A DNA stretch of 35,820 nt. It comes from Chitinophagaceae bacterium. GTDB taxonomy: Bacteria > Bacteroidota > Bacteroidia > Chitinophagales > Chitinophagaceae. The notes beneath the pieces are model-generated. The model searched no databases. It saw nothing but the letters and a program-made list of their open reading frames with translations, and was not told the origin of the DNA. This document shows, piece by piece, positions 1-7,891 of the stretch (positions are counted from its first letter, which is position 1; every line of letters starts with the position of its first letter). Made by a program: the position numbers and the translations under genes. The stretch spans positions 1-35,820 of the forward strand of contig CANKNL010000002.1 of NCBI GenBank assembly GCA_947483345.1, given 5' to 3'.

Positions 1-443
1 CTCATCAAGTCGCCCTTCCGTTGTTCGGTAAAGAACCCTATCGGCAATAGAAGTATTTTATCATATAAATCAACCCTAAAACGATTTACTATGCCGTGTT
101 TTATTGGCCCCATGGCCCGGTATGATAAATACAAAAACAGGTTTTTAAAAGCAATCGATACAATAATGAGGATACACACAATACCTAATGCATGAAATGG
201 ATCATTGGTATTAATAAGCAGGCCCAGTTGTTCTTTTAACCAGCCTACAACAGCCAAATCGGGTTTTTTTGATAGATCCGCGATCATTGTCTGTTTTACC
301 CCAAAAATGATATTCATAAACGGAACCAGCATCCCAATAGAAATAATGGAGAAAACAATTGAGAGTAAAATCGAAATAAAATACCAGATTATGGAATTTT
401 TATACAGCTTCAGGTATGTAAAAACACTTGAATATTTTTTCAT
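1..443 (-). CDS. ABC exporter, N-terminal transmembrane part (truncated by window edge)
   Basis: The reading frame opens at the ATG whose complement is at 441-443 and runs off the left edge, giving about 147 residues without a stop. The protein starts MKKYSSVFTYLKLYKNSI and has a hydrophobic segment near residues 17-40 and another near 85-107. The stretch GPIKHGIVNRFRVDLYDKIL, followed by LPIGFFTEQRKGDLMS, matches the coupling region of type I (MsbA-like) ABC exporters, where the first cytoplasmic loop carries the F-F-x-x-x-R-x-G-D-L motif. The ATPase domain would lie outside the window. Substrate cannot be told; lipid or drug export is usual for the family. The gene is divergent from rbfA, with a 64-bp gap between the two starts. 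Confidence 0.85.
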   Translation of the reverse strand, partial: MKKYSSVFTYLKLYKNSIIWYFISILLSIVFSIISIGMLVPFMNIIFGVKQTMIADLSKKPDLAVVGWLKEQLGLLINTNDPFHALGIVCILIIVSIAFKNLFLYLSYRAMGPIKHGIVNRFRVDLYDKILLLPIGFFTEQRKGDLM

Positions 444-507
444 TGGTAATAATTCTGAATAGAAACGGCAAAGTAACTAATTTTACAGCTATTAAAGTGT
501 AAACATT

Positions 508-867
508 ATGTTAGAAGGAAAAAGACAGAAAATGGTGGCGGGATTGCTTAACAAAGAACTCAGTGACATTTTTCAGCGATTGGGATTATCCATGTTGGAT
601 GGTGGTATGGTATCGATATCCTCTGTAAAAATTACACCCGACCTGTATGAAGCCAGAATTTATCTGAGTTTTTTTAAAGTAAAAGACAGTTTTGATGCCC
701 TTAAAAAAATTGAAGAACGGAGTTGGGAGATAAAAAAAGAATTAACATCAAGGGTTCGTCATCAACTTCGCAGTATGCCAAAACTCACGTTTTACATTGA
801 TGACACATTGGATTATGTGGATAAGATGGAGCAGATATTTAAGGAGATTAAGAAGAAGGAGGATTGA
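508..867 (+). CDS. rbfA: Ribosome-binding factor A (RbfA)
   Basis: A 119-residue protein of normal RbfA length. It begins MLEGKRQKMVAGLLNKELSDI, as RbfA proteins do (R-x-x-x-V-x-x-x-I/L-x-x-E-L), and contains V-S-I-S-S-V-K-I-T-P-D-L-Y-E-A-R-I-Y-L-S, the KH-like core strand and helix. RbfA binds the 30S subunit and helps mature the 5' end of 16S rRNA. Adjacency to a LolE-type permease gene fits a common Bacteroidota arrangement, but here the two are separated by an S23-type unit. The TGA stop (865-867) lies inside the left inverted repeat of that unit, so the last codon or codons may derive from it. Confidence 0.95.
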   Translation: MLEGKRQKMVAGLLNKELSDIFQRLGLSMLDGGMVSISSVKITPDLYEARIYLSFFKVKDSFDALKKIEERSWEIKKELTSRVRHQLRSMPKLTFYIDDTLDYVDKMEQIFKEIKKKED

Positions 868-1285
868 AGGTTGATGGTTGAAGGTTTAGAGATCTGGCAA
901 ATGGCAAGACAGCAGGCAAATGATTTGTACAAAATATATACAGAATGGACTTTTTCTAAAGACTATGATTTAAGAAATCAGATCAATGCTTCTTCCGGAT
1001 CTGTTATGGCTAACATTGCGGAAGGCTTTGAACGATCGGGTAATAAAGAATTCATACATTTATTATTAGCAAAAGCATCTAATGGCGAAGTTCGTTCTCA
1101 ACAATCAGGGGCTCAGACAGAAAACATATTAGTATAGAAAAAATTGATGACTTGATATTAAAAAGTGAAAGCATCAGCAGAAAAATAACTGCCTTTATTA
1201 AATATCTCAAAGAATCTGACAAAAAAGGATTCCGTTATGAATAAATTATACTGTTGCACCATAACCTTCAACAATCAACTTTCAA
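864..1285. mobile_element. IVS-like unit: S23 gene bounded by 23-bp inverted repeats
   Basis: Positions 864-886 (TTGAAGGTTGATGGTTGAAG...) and 1263-1285 are inverted copies agreeing at 21 of 23 bases. They bracket a single S23-type four-helix-bundle reading frame and fill almost the whole space between rbfA and the downstream permease gene. Intervening sequences inside some 23S rRNA genes have this build: an S23 ORF closed by a terminal stem. I infer that this is a free-standing relative. No target-site duplication is visible, so the transposition mechanism, if any, is unknown. Confidence 0.55.
874..1244 (+). pseudogene. S23-type four-helix-bundle protein, frameshifted
   Basis: The first frame starts at ATG 874 and gives MVEGLEIWQMARQQANDLYK, then an R-N-Q-I-N-A-S-S-G-S-V-M-A-N-I-A-E-G-F-E-R segment and A-K-A-S-N-G-E-V-R-S-Q. 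These are the hallmark helices of the S23/four-helix-bundle (avd-like) family. After RSQ the frame runs into unrelated residues and stops at 1137. The expected C-terminal helix is in another frame from about 1104 (ISIEKIDDLILKSESISRKI, then FIKYLKESDKKGF) to TAA at 1242-1244. The junction near 1099-1115 is about one base short of the expected spacing. The whole protein would be about 123 residues. It is either a decayed gene or a base-call error. Function in the family is poorly known. Confidence 0.8.
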
Positions 1286-1291
1286 CCGTTC

Positions 1292-2512
1292 ATGTATTTA
1301 ACCTTTGCCTGGAGATATTTTAAAGCAAAAAAAAGTGCTAATGCCATTAACATTATTGCATGGGTTACCGTGGGTGTTATTGCATTTGCTACCTGCTGCC
1401 AGGTTTTGGTGTTGAGTGTTTTTAATGGCTTTGAAGACCTGGTTAAATCATTATACTCATCTTTTTATGCCGATATAAAAATTGTACCCGCAACAGGAAA
1501 AACCTTTATCCTTACTTCAGCACAAATGGCTTCCCTTAAAAAGCAGCCTGCTGTTGCCAGTTTTTCTTTAATTGCCGAAGAAAAAGCCTTACTCAAAAAT
1601 GCGGATGCCCAAACGGTAATTTATTTAAAAGGTGTTGATGAAAATTATAAAAATGTCTCAGGCATTGCCAGCAAAACAAACCGGGGGAAATATTTTACAG
1701 GCACCCCTGAAGCCCCTTATTTAATCACCGGTTCAGGCATACAGAATGCAACCTCAATAAATTTTGACCCTGCATTTCCGGTAGATGACTTAACTGTTAT
1801 TTTACCAAAAAGGAACAGCCGCAATAACGATCCATTGCAATCCTTAAGTGAAGGATTTATAAAACCCGCTGGGTCTTTTACCATACAGCAGGAGTTTGAT
1901 GATAAATATGCCATCACAAACATTGGTTTTGTTAAAAAGCAGATGGATTTTGCCGATGATGAATTTAGTGCAATAGAAATTAAACTAACAGAAAAAACGG
2001 ACCCCTATGAAGCCCGTAATGGTATTGCCACATTACTTGGTAAACAGTACAATGTGCAAACGAAATACGAACAAAACACCAGCCTTTACAATACTATGAA
2101 ACTGGAAAAATGGGCCATTTACGGGGTGTTGACTTTAATCCTCATCATTGCAGCCTTTAATATGGTAAGTGCCTTAACCATGCTGGTACTTGAAAAAAGA
2201 AAAGATATTGGCATATTACAAAGTATGGGTGCTGATGAAAAAACTATTTTGAAAATATTTTTAAGTGAAGGTTTATTATTAGGAGGTATTGGAACGGCAA
2301 CCGGTCTTATCATGGCAACCAGTCTTTGTCTGCTTCAGTTAAAATTTAAAATCATAAAATTAGCCGGGGGGTCGTTTTTAATTGATTATTTTCCAGTGAA
2401 ATTAATGGCCACCGATTTTTTTCTGGTAGCAATTACGGCAACAACCATTACTTTTCTCGCCGCCTGGTTGCCGGCACGTAAAGCCAGCAAACAGCAAGCC
2501 TCATCCTCCTGA
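1292..2512 (+). CDS. FtsX-like ABC permease, LolC/LolE family (lipoprotein release)
   Basis: A 406-residue membrane protein with the FtsX/LolE plan: one TM helix near residues 20-45, a periplasmic domain of about 220 residues, then three TM helices near 273-298, 320-345 and 370-395. The N-terminal F-A-W-R-Y-F-K-A-K-K-S and the region around M-V-S-A-L-T-M-L-V-L-E-K-R-K-D-I-G-I-L-Q match LolC/LolE; the E-K-x-x-x-I-G-I/V segment is the coupling helix that contacts the LolD-type ATPase. No ATPase gene is nearby, as is common in Bacteroidota. It probably releases lipoproteins from the inner membrane. The ATG lies 6 bp beyond the right inverted repeat of the S23 unit and has no recognisable Shine-Dalgarno sequence. 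Confidence 0.88.
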   Translation: MYLTFAWRYFKAKKSANAINIIAWVTVGVIAFATCCQVLVLSVFNGFEDLVKSLYSSFYADIKIVPATGKTFILTSAQMASLKKQPAVASFSLIAEEKALLKNADAQTVIYLKGVDENYKNVSGIASKTNRGKYFTGTPEAPYLITGSGIQNATSINFDPAFPVDDLTVILPKRNSRNNDPLQSLSEGFIKPAGSFTIQQEFDDKYAITNIGFVKKQMDFADDEFSAIEIKLTEKTDPYEARNGIATLLGKQYNVQTKYEQNTSLYNTMKLEKWAIYGVLTLILIIAAFNMVSALTMLVLEKRKDIGILQSMGADEKTILKIFLSEGLLLGGIGTATGLIMATSLCLLQLKFKIIKLAGGSFLIDYFPVKLMATDFFLVAITATTITFLAAWLPARKASKQQASSS

Positions 2513-2734
2513 ATTTAGTTCTTTACTTTTGTTTCACGCCGTAAGTTCTCATAAAGAGCGGGGCGGCAGTCCGACCATACCCATACTTTTTATTAGCAAA
2601 TCAATATGGTCATTTATGCCCGTTTTGCTTTTGTAAAAGATGATCTTTATTTTTTATCCCAGTTCTATGCTTTGGAGTTATAAGCAACGCGAAGGGAAAG
2701 AGCGTAGCTCATACAACTGAGGGGCATGAAGGCC

Positions 2735-4087
2735 TTACCTTAAAACCATCTGCCTGTCTGCATCAAGTTTAATCAATATAAAAATAAGAATTGTAAATGT
2801 TAACAGGGATGAGCCCCCATAACTCATTAACGGTAAAGTGATACCAATAACCGGAGCCAGGCCAATCGTTACACCTATATTAACAGCCACATGAAAAAAC
2901 ATAATACCAGCTACCGCATAAGCATACACTCTGCTAAACGTACTTCGTTGTCTTTCGGCAATCCGTATAATGCGCAATAAAAAAAACAGGTATAGAAACA
3001 TTAATAATCCACTGCCCAAAAAACCGAAATTTTCACCTACCGACGTAAATATAAAATCGGTATGTTGTTCGGGCACAAAATCACCACGGGTTTGTGTTCC
3101 TTTTAAAAAACCTTTTCCTAAAAAACCGCCCGAACCAATTGCAATCTTAGATTGCTTTACATTGTAATTCTGCTGCTCCGATTTTTTTTGCTTTAATTTC
3201 TGGTCTTCGGCTACAGTTAAATCAGTTGTGGTTGCATCTGCAAAAGGGTTATCAACACCTACCATGCTGAAAATCCTGTCGGCCTGGTATTGTTTAAATA
3301 CATGTTTAAAAGTATAGGGTACCAATACCCCAACAAAAATAGAACTGACCCCCCAAATGCCAATAATGATCAATATTATCCGGTTGTTTCGCCTTATTCG
3401 GCGTCTGTTAAAATAAAAAAATAATACGGCTAAAATGGTAAATGCTATCAATAATGTTTTGGTGTGAAATAAAAGTGAAACAACCAGTAAAACGGCCATA
3501 GACACACCGGCAATTAAATAGCCGGGTGGTAAGCCTTCGCGGTACATGGGAATTAAAAATGAAAAATAAACCAAAGCCAGGCCTGTTTCGCCCTGCAGTA
3601 TAGACAGCACAGCAGGCGCAAAGGCAATAGCCGCAGCAATCATTTGAGATTTGGGTTTCTTAAAATCCGTTTCGGGCATGGACAAATATTTAGACAATGC
3701 CAGTGCGGTGAATATTTTACACAATTCAACCGGCTGCAGATTCATAAAGCCCATAGGTATCCAGCTTTTGGAGCCCTTTATTTCTTTACCAATTACAAAT
3801 GTGGCAAGTACCAAAACGATGCCTATTAAATAAGAAATATTAGCAGTGGCCGTAAACAACTTACTATCTGTTAATAAAATAAATATGGCCAGAATACTGC
3901 AGGCAGCAAAAAAGAATAACTGCTTGCTGTAATTTTTTTTAAAGCCGGTAAGTGTTTGCATAAAATTATCTGTGCTCTTATACTCTACAGAATAAATACA
4001 AACTATACCAAAAATTACAATACTGGCATATAGCCAAACCATCAGCCAGTCTATACCTTTTGATATGGTTGGATTTTTATTTTGCAT
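2735..4087 (-). CDS. rodA: RodA, SEDS peptidoglycan glycosyltransferase
   Basis: A 450-residue polytopic membrane protein of the SEDS (FtsW/RodA/SpoVE) family, last gene of the mreB-mreC-mreD-mrdA-rodA cluster. Diagnostic stretches are G-S-K-S-W-I-P-M-G-F-M-N-L-Q-P-V-E-L-C-K (family core), G-G-F-L-G-K-G-F-L-K-G-T-Q-T, then F-V-P-E-Q-H-T-D-F-I-F-T-S-V-G-E-N-F-G-F and a C-terminal P-L-M-S-Y-G-G-S-S-L. RodA polymerises glycan strands from lipid II during side-wall growth and works with the PBP2 encoded just upstream. It is somewhat longer than E. coli RodA because of an extra charged periplasmic loop (about residues 270-315). It converges with the LolE-type gene across 222 bp. Confidence 0.95.
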   Translation of the reverse strand: MQNKNPTISKGIDWLMVWLYASIVIFGIVCIYSVEYKSTDNFMQTLTGFKKNYSKQLFFFAACSILAIFILLTDSKLFTATANISYLIGIVLVLATFVIGKEIKGSKSWIPMGFMNLQPVELCKIFTALALSKYLSMPETDFKKPKSQMIAAAIAFAPAVLSILQGETGLALVYFSFLIPMYREGLPPGYLIAGVSMAVLLVVSLLFHTKTLLIAFTILAVLFFYFNRRRIRRNNRIILIIIGIWGVSSIFVGVLVPYTFKHVFKQYQADRIFSMVGVDNPFADATTTDLTVAEDQKLKQKKSEQQNYNVKQSKIAIGSGGFLGKGFLKGTQTRGDFVPEQHTDFIFTSVGENFGFLGSGLLMFLYLFFLLRIIRIAERQRSTFSRVYAYAVAGIMFFHVAVNIGVTIGLAPVIGITLPLMSYGGSSLLTFTILIFILIKLDADRQMVLR

Positions 4088-4093
4088 ATATTT

Positions 4094-4121
4094 AAAGTAC
4101 TTACTGTTAGTTTAGTACTTT
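4094..4121. repeat. Inverted repeat between mrdA and rodA
   Basis: AAAGTACT (4094-4101) and AGTACTTT (4114-4121) form an 8-bp perfect stem with a 12-nt loop in the 43-bp gap between mrdA and rodA. There is no strong T-run in the direction of transcription, so it reads more like an mRNA hairpin within the operon than a terminator. Confidence 0.4.
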
Positions 4122-4130
4122 TCATTTAGT

Positions 4131-6263
4131 TTACATCATCGAATCTTTCAATGCCGGTTTCTTTTTTCCGCCTGGTAAGATCGCTTCTGTTTTTATATTT
4201 TGTTTATTCTCGTTCTCTTCCTTTTTTTGCTGATTTTTCTTAAATATTTCCTTTTCTTTTTTAATCTGATCGATAATTTCCTGTTCGTCAGTAGCGTCCA
4301 TTTCCATGGTATCTCTGATGAGTTTAATGTATCCTTTTGCAATTAAATAGGCTGAATCTTTTTTGTGCAACATGGAATCCACTGTTTTCATTTCGCTGTA
4401 AATACGTGGTGGTATTAAATTTAATTTTGTAAATTTTTCAACTATGGCTTCTCTGGATTTGGAAATGGTATCGTTTAAATATTTTTCGATCATTAAACCA
4501 ACAATAGGCGCCGCATAAGTACCGCCAAAACGGCCGCTGTTTTCCACCACACACATGATAGCGATCTTTGGATTATCCCTTGGTGCAAAGCCGCAAAAGA
4601 ATGCATGATTAGGTTGTTTTACGCCTCTGTAATAATTTTCTACGGTGCCTGTTTTCCCGCAGATCGCAATACCCTGAACTCTGGCACCAGCACCGGTTCC
4701 TCCGTCTACCACAGCCTGCATGCCATCATGTACTACATTGAACACGGTATCTGGAATATCCATTGCCCGGTGTTTTTCCTTGAACTTCGTCAGCATTCCA
4801 AACTGATCTCCCCCCTCAATAGAATCAACCAGGTGAGGAATAATATACCAACCCTTGTTGGCTATATAGGCCATTTCATTTGCTGTTTGTATTGGTGTGG
4901 TACTCACTTCTCCCTGTCCAATACTTACTGAACGAAAATTGCAGTAATTCCATGCGCCCTTGCCATAAATTTTATCAAAATCAGCCGGCGTTGGAACATT
5001 ACCCGGCCTTTCGGATGGCACATCAATACCCAACCTGTGTCCCAAACCAAAAGCATACATATACCTGTCCCATACCGCAAGACTACTGTCCTGGCTTGGA
5101 TATTTTGGATTTGTTATTACCCGTTGCATCACAGTAGCAAAGTAAGTATTATCAGACATGCGGATTGCATTTCTCAGATCAAATGTGCCACGATCAAGGC
5201 ATTTCATAGGTTTACCACCTCCACAACCATAAAAAGCACCGGAACAGGAAACTGTGAAACTGGTTGTGATCACGCCTTCATGTAATCCTACAAGAGCCTG
5301 CAAAGTCTTAAAGGTAGATCCAGGTGAATAAGAGGCACTTACAGACCGGTTGAATAAAGGCCTTGCCGGACTCAATAACAATTCTGCATAATGCTTTCTT
5401 CTTTCGGCGCCTGTTAAAAGTTTTGGTTTATACGTAGGGCTGCTAACCATGGCAAGAATCCCTCCCGTTTTAGGATCTATTGCAACAATTGACCCGAGTT
5501 TATTTTCCATTAATTTTTCGCCAAGTTCCTGTAAGGCTATATCAATGGATGAGTACATGTTCTGGCCTGCAATGGCAGCGGTATCATATTTACCATCTTC
5601 AAGCCGGTCGGTAAGGCGATTTTTATTATCTCTTTTCCAAAATTCTATACCCCGCTGTCCCATCAATACTTTTTCATAGGTACGTTCTATTCCAGCACGT
5701 CCAATATAATCGCCCATAACATAGCCTTCATATTTGGGGTTTTTTAAAATATTAGAGTCTACTTCGCCTAAATAACCAAAAATATTTCCACCTGCATCAT
5801 AAGGATAATCTCTAACTGAACGTTCTTGCATAAAATATCCCGGAGCCAGTTTATATAAATTTTCATTCAGCTTGGCCATCTTTTCATTACTTAGCATGGG
5901 CTCAAAAACCGACGCCCGGTAGCTTTTATTTTTAATGATGGCAGCAATTATTCTTTTATGAAATTCAGCAGAGTCAATATTTAAAATAGTACACAAGGTC
6001 GTTGTATCCGTTCCTTTTAATTTACCGGGAATAACCATTAAATCATAGATCACTGTGTTTTGTAAAATGGAATGGCCCTTACGGTCAAAAACAATTCCAC
6101 GATCGGGATACACCACTTTACGAAAAGTGCCCTGGTTATCCGCATCAACTTTGTATTTAGAAGAAAAGATCTGCAGATTGATCAATTGCAGGAAGATAAT
6201 TACAAACATGCCGGTAAAAACCAGCATGATTACATTTTTTCTTGATTGATTAAATACAGACAA
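4131..6263 (-). CDS. mrdA: Penicillin-binding protein 2, elongasome transpeptidase
   Basis: A 710-residue class B PBP. A single N-terminal TM helix (about 11-31) precedes the pedestal region with D-R-G-I-V-F-D-R (54-61), then the transpeptidase domain with S316-T-F-K319 (active-site serine S316), S370-D-N372 and K537-T-G539. PBP2 crosslinks peptidoglycan of the lateral wall in partnership with RodA, encoded just downstream. An insert C-S-G-A-F-Y-G-C-G-G-G (340-350) holds a cysteine pair that may form a disulfide. The last 55 or so residues (655-710) are very rich in Lys, Glu and Gln, predicted disordered, and extend beyond the usual PBP2 end. Cluster order and motifs make the assignment firm. 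Confidence 0.96.
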   Translation of the reverse strand: MSVFNQSRKNVIMLVFTGMFVIIFLQLINLQIFSSKYKVDADNQGTFRKVVYPDRGIVFDRKGHSILQNTVIYDLMVIPGKLKGTDTTTLCTILNIDSAEFHKRIIAAIIKNKSYRASVFEPMLSNEKMAKLNENLYKLAPGYFMQERSVRDYPYDAGGNIFGYLGEVDSNILKNPKYEGYVMGDYIGRAGIERTYEKVLMGQRGIEFWKRDNKNRLTDRLEDGKYDTAAIAGQNMYSSIDIALQELGEKLMENKLGSIVAIDPKTGGILAMVSSPTYKPKLLTGAERRKHYAELLLSPARPLFNRSVSASYSPGSTFKTLQALVGLHEGVITTSFTVSCSGAFYGCGGGKPMKCLDRGTFDLRNAIRMSDNTYFATVMQRVITNPKYPSQDSSLAVWDRYMYAFGLGHRLGIDVPSERPGNVPTPADFDKIYGKGAWNYCNFRSVSIGQGEVSTTPIQTANEMAYIANKGWYIIPHLVDSIEGGDQFGMLTKFKEKHRAMDIPDTVFNVVHDGMQAVVDGGTGAGARVQGIAICGKTGTVENYYRGVKQPNHAFFCGFAPRDNPKIAIMCVVENSGRFGGTYAAPIVGLMIEKYLNDTISKSREAIVEKFTKLNLIPPRIYSEMKTVDSMLHKKDSAYLIAKGYIKLIRDTMEMDATDEQEIIDQIKKEKEIFKKNQQKKEENENKQNIKTEAILPGGKKKPALKDSMM

Positions 6264-6313
6264 GGTTGATTTATGATTTTAGATTGATGATGTCAGATTT
6301 TTTATTCCTGCGT

Positions 6314-6847
6314 TTAAACGGTATTGGTTCTGAATTTTTGTTGACGGGTAAACAATAATTCGGTTATAATGATCAACAGCACACTTAAAACAGTTGACAT
6401 TACTGTTTTAACTAAAAAATACCACAGGTTGCCAAACTGCCAGGCTTCCAGTAAAAATAACCAGCCGTGATGTATAAAAGTAAGTACGCCAATAAAAATA
6501 ATATAAGGTAAAATGCCGCCCATACTTTTAACCGATGGTTCTTCATAATTGTTATCGGCACCTTCCTGCGGAATTAAAAGATTGATCAAAAAAGGACGAA
6601 TATAGGCTATCAACAAACAGGCCGCCGTATGAAACCCGGGGTGATGACGGAAGCTGTCCATGGTAAATCCCAATACAAAAGCTATCAATAATTGCTGTGA
6701 AGGACCTAATCGAAATGGCAGCCAAATAATAAACAGAAAATAAATATACGGCGTAACCATTTGGTGTAAATGAATTTTATCAAATACAAAAACCTGAACC
6801 AGGATCAATAATCCGAAACGAATAATATTTTTTACAAGTGCATTCAT
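6314..6847 (-). CDS. mreD: Rod shape-determining protein MreD
   Basis: A 177-residue, highly hydrophobic protein with about five TM helices. It begins MNALVKNIIRFGLLILVQVF and contains Y-I-Y-F-L-F-I-I-W-L-P-F-R-L and G-F-T-M-D-S-F-R-H-H-P-G-F-H-T-A-A, matching the Bacteroidota MreD pattern (D-x-F-x-x-x-x-G-x-H). MreD is the least conserved elongasome component; the call rests on this motif plus position between mreC (17 bp upstream) and mrdA (50 bp downstream). It links MreC to the membrane complex. Confidence 0.9.
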   Translation of the reverse strand: MNALVKNIIRFGLLILVQVFVFDKIHLHQMVTPYIYFLFIIWLPFRLGPSQQLLIAFVLGFTMDSFRHHPGFHTAACLLIAYIRPFLINLLIPQEGADNNYEEPSVKSMGGILPYIIFIGVLTFIHHGWLFLLEAWQFGNLWYFLVKTVMSTVLSVLLIIITELLFTRQQKFRTNTV

Positions 6848-6864
6848 TGTTTTTCAATAACAGG

Positions 6865-7722
6865 TTACTGAATTTTCTGTTTTACTTTTTCTAATATTGT
6901 TTTTATACTTTCAGCTTGATTATTATCAATGGCATACACATATTCCAGATTATAAAAATTGGCAGCCGTTTTAAATTTGATTAAAAAATTATTAGTGCTT
7001 TTATCCGATGTTACATCCTGTACAATACCCATCATCATGCCTTTAGGTATACTGGTACTATAGCCGCTGGAAATAATGGTATCGCCTTTTGCTACTTTGG
7101 CATTCTTTGGAATACCGTTAAGTGAAATGATATTGGGTGTTTTACCGTCCCAGCTTAATGTTCCGGTTTCGCCGCCCTTTAATAATTTACCACTGAGGTG
7201 ACTGTCTTTATGCAACAGGCTCATAACAACAGCAAAATCGGAGCTGGCTTCTGTAACAATACCAACCACCCCACTGTTGGCATCAATGATGCCCATACCT
7301 TCTTTAATATGTTGAGCGGATCCTCTGCCCAAAACAATAAAATTATTTTGTGCTGCTACTGAATTATAAACCACTTTGGCCGGAAAATAATGATACTTCC
7401 TGTAACGTTCCATTGAATCTACTTTAATGGAATCGATGATAAAATGGCTGGTGGTATCGGGCAATTCAAAATCGGCCTTTAATTTATTGTACAGTTGGGC
7501 ATTGGCCCTTACAAGTGAGTCATTCGTTTTTTTAAGCTGAAAATAATATTCAACCTTGCTGTATTGTTCGTTTATTTTTCCGGTGACCTGATTGGCTGTT
7601 TTACTAAATACCGCCTGATGATATCGGCTATAATGAACAATTAAATAGATACTGAACCCCTGTAACAGAAGAAACAGGATAAAATTAAAATACCGGCTAA
7701 TGAAAAGAAAAATATTACGCAC
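6865..7722 (-). CDS. mreC: Rod shape-determining protein MreC
   Basis: A 285-residue bitopic protein. A TM helix (about 10-30) is followed by a coiled-coil stretch (about 50-85) and the two beta-barrel domains of MreC. Typical motifs are N-F-I-V-L-G-R-G-S-A-Q-H-I-K-E-G-M-G-I, G-V-V-G-I-V and a later G-D-T-I-I-S-S-G-Y-S-T-S-I-P-K-G with G-I-V. MreC is the periplasmic scaffold that activates PBP2/RodA. The gene is separated from mreB by 169 bp containing two hairpin-forming stretches, while spacing to mreD is tight, so mreB may be expressed at a different level from mreCD. Confidence 0.94.
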   Translation of the reverse strand: MRNIFLFISRYFNFILFLLLQGFSIYLIVHYSRYHQAVFSKTANQVTGKINEQYSKVEYYFQLKKTNDSLVRANAQLYNKLKADFELPDTTSHFIIDSIKVDSMERYRKYHYFPAKVVYNSVAAQNNFIVLGRGSAQHIKEGMGIIDANSGVVGIVTEASSDFAVVMSLLHKDSHLSGKLLKGGETGTLSWDGKTPNIISLNGIPKNAKVAKGDTIISSGYSTSIPKGMMMGIVQDVTSDKSTNNFLIKFKTAANFYNLEYVYAIDNNQAESIKTILEKVKQKIQ

Positions 7723-7730
7723 CTACAGAA

Positions 7731-7753
7731 GGTTGAAAAGTTGTTGAAGATTG
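7731..7753. repeat. GTTGAA-rich stretch resembling an S23-unit arm
   Basis: Positions 7731-7753 (GGTTGAAAAGTTGTTGAAGA...) closely resemble the terminal arms found at 864-886 and 1263-1285. It lies alone in the mreB-mreC gap, without an S23 gene beside it. It may be a solo arm or an unrelated low-complexity tract. Confidence 0.3.
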
Positions 7754-7759
7754 TAAAAG

Positions 7760-7804
7760 GCGGCATCTATAAAATCCAAATTTCAGATTGCCGCATTTTA
7801 TAGA
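7760..7804 (-). promoter_or_regulatory. Two mutually exclusive stems between mreB and mreC
   Basis: Read on the minus strand, ATTTTATAGA-type arms at 7766-7775 and 7795-7804 give a 10-bp perfect stem, while GCGGCATCT (7760-7768) can pair with 7785-7794 in a 9-bp stem carrying one bulged base. The two share bases 7766-7768, so the full stems cannot both form. The second ends in CTTTTAC on the coding strand, a weak T-run. The layout suggests an attenuator or processing site that sets the mreC/mreB ratio. This is inference from pairing alone. Confidence 0.4.
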
Positions 7805-7845
7805 CATAAAAACTTCAGGTTTTATAAAAGAACTTCTAAAATCCC

Positions 7846-7878
7846 CTTCGGTGTTTCCTGCTAAAGGAATGGCCGAAG
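7846..7878 (-). promoter_or_regulatory. Hairpin just downstream of mreB
   Basis: CTTCGG (7846-7851) pairs with CCGAAG (7873-7878), and inside it TTCCT (7855-7859) pairs with AGGAA (7865-7869), separated by a symmetric 3x3 internal loop. It sits 13 bases past the mreB stop on the minus strand. There is no U-run directly after it, so it is more likely an mRNA-stabilising or processing hairpin than an intrinsic terminator. Confidence 0.45.
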
Positions 7879-7891
7879 TTTAGAGTGGGTT

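Noticed and set aside
864..1285. Possibility that the S23 unit marks a 23S rRNA fragment
   Set aside because: The flanks are protein-coding (rbfA and the permease gene) and no rRNA-like sequence is present.
2606..2683. A 25-residue open frame (MVIYARFAF...) in the gap between the permease gene and rodA
   Set aside because: Too short, with no ribosome-binding site or recognisable family; a stop lies 10 bp upstream, and random occurrence is likely.
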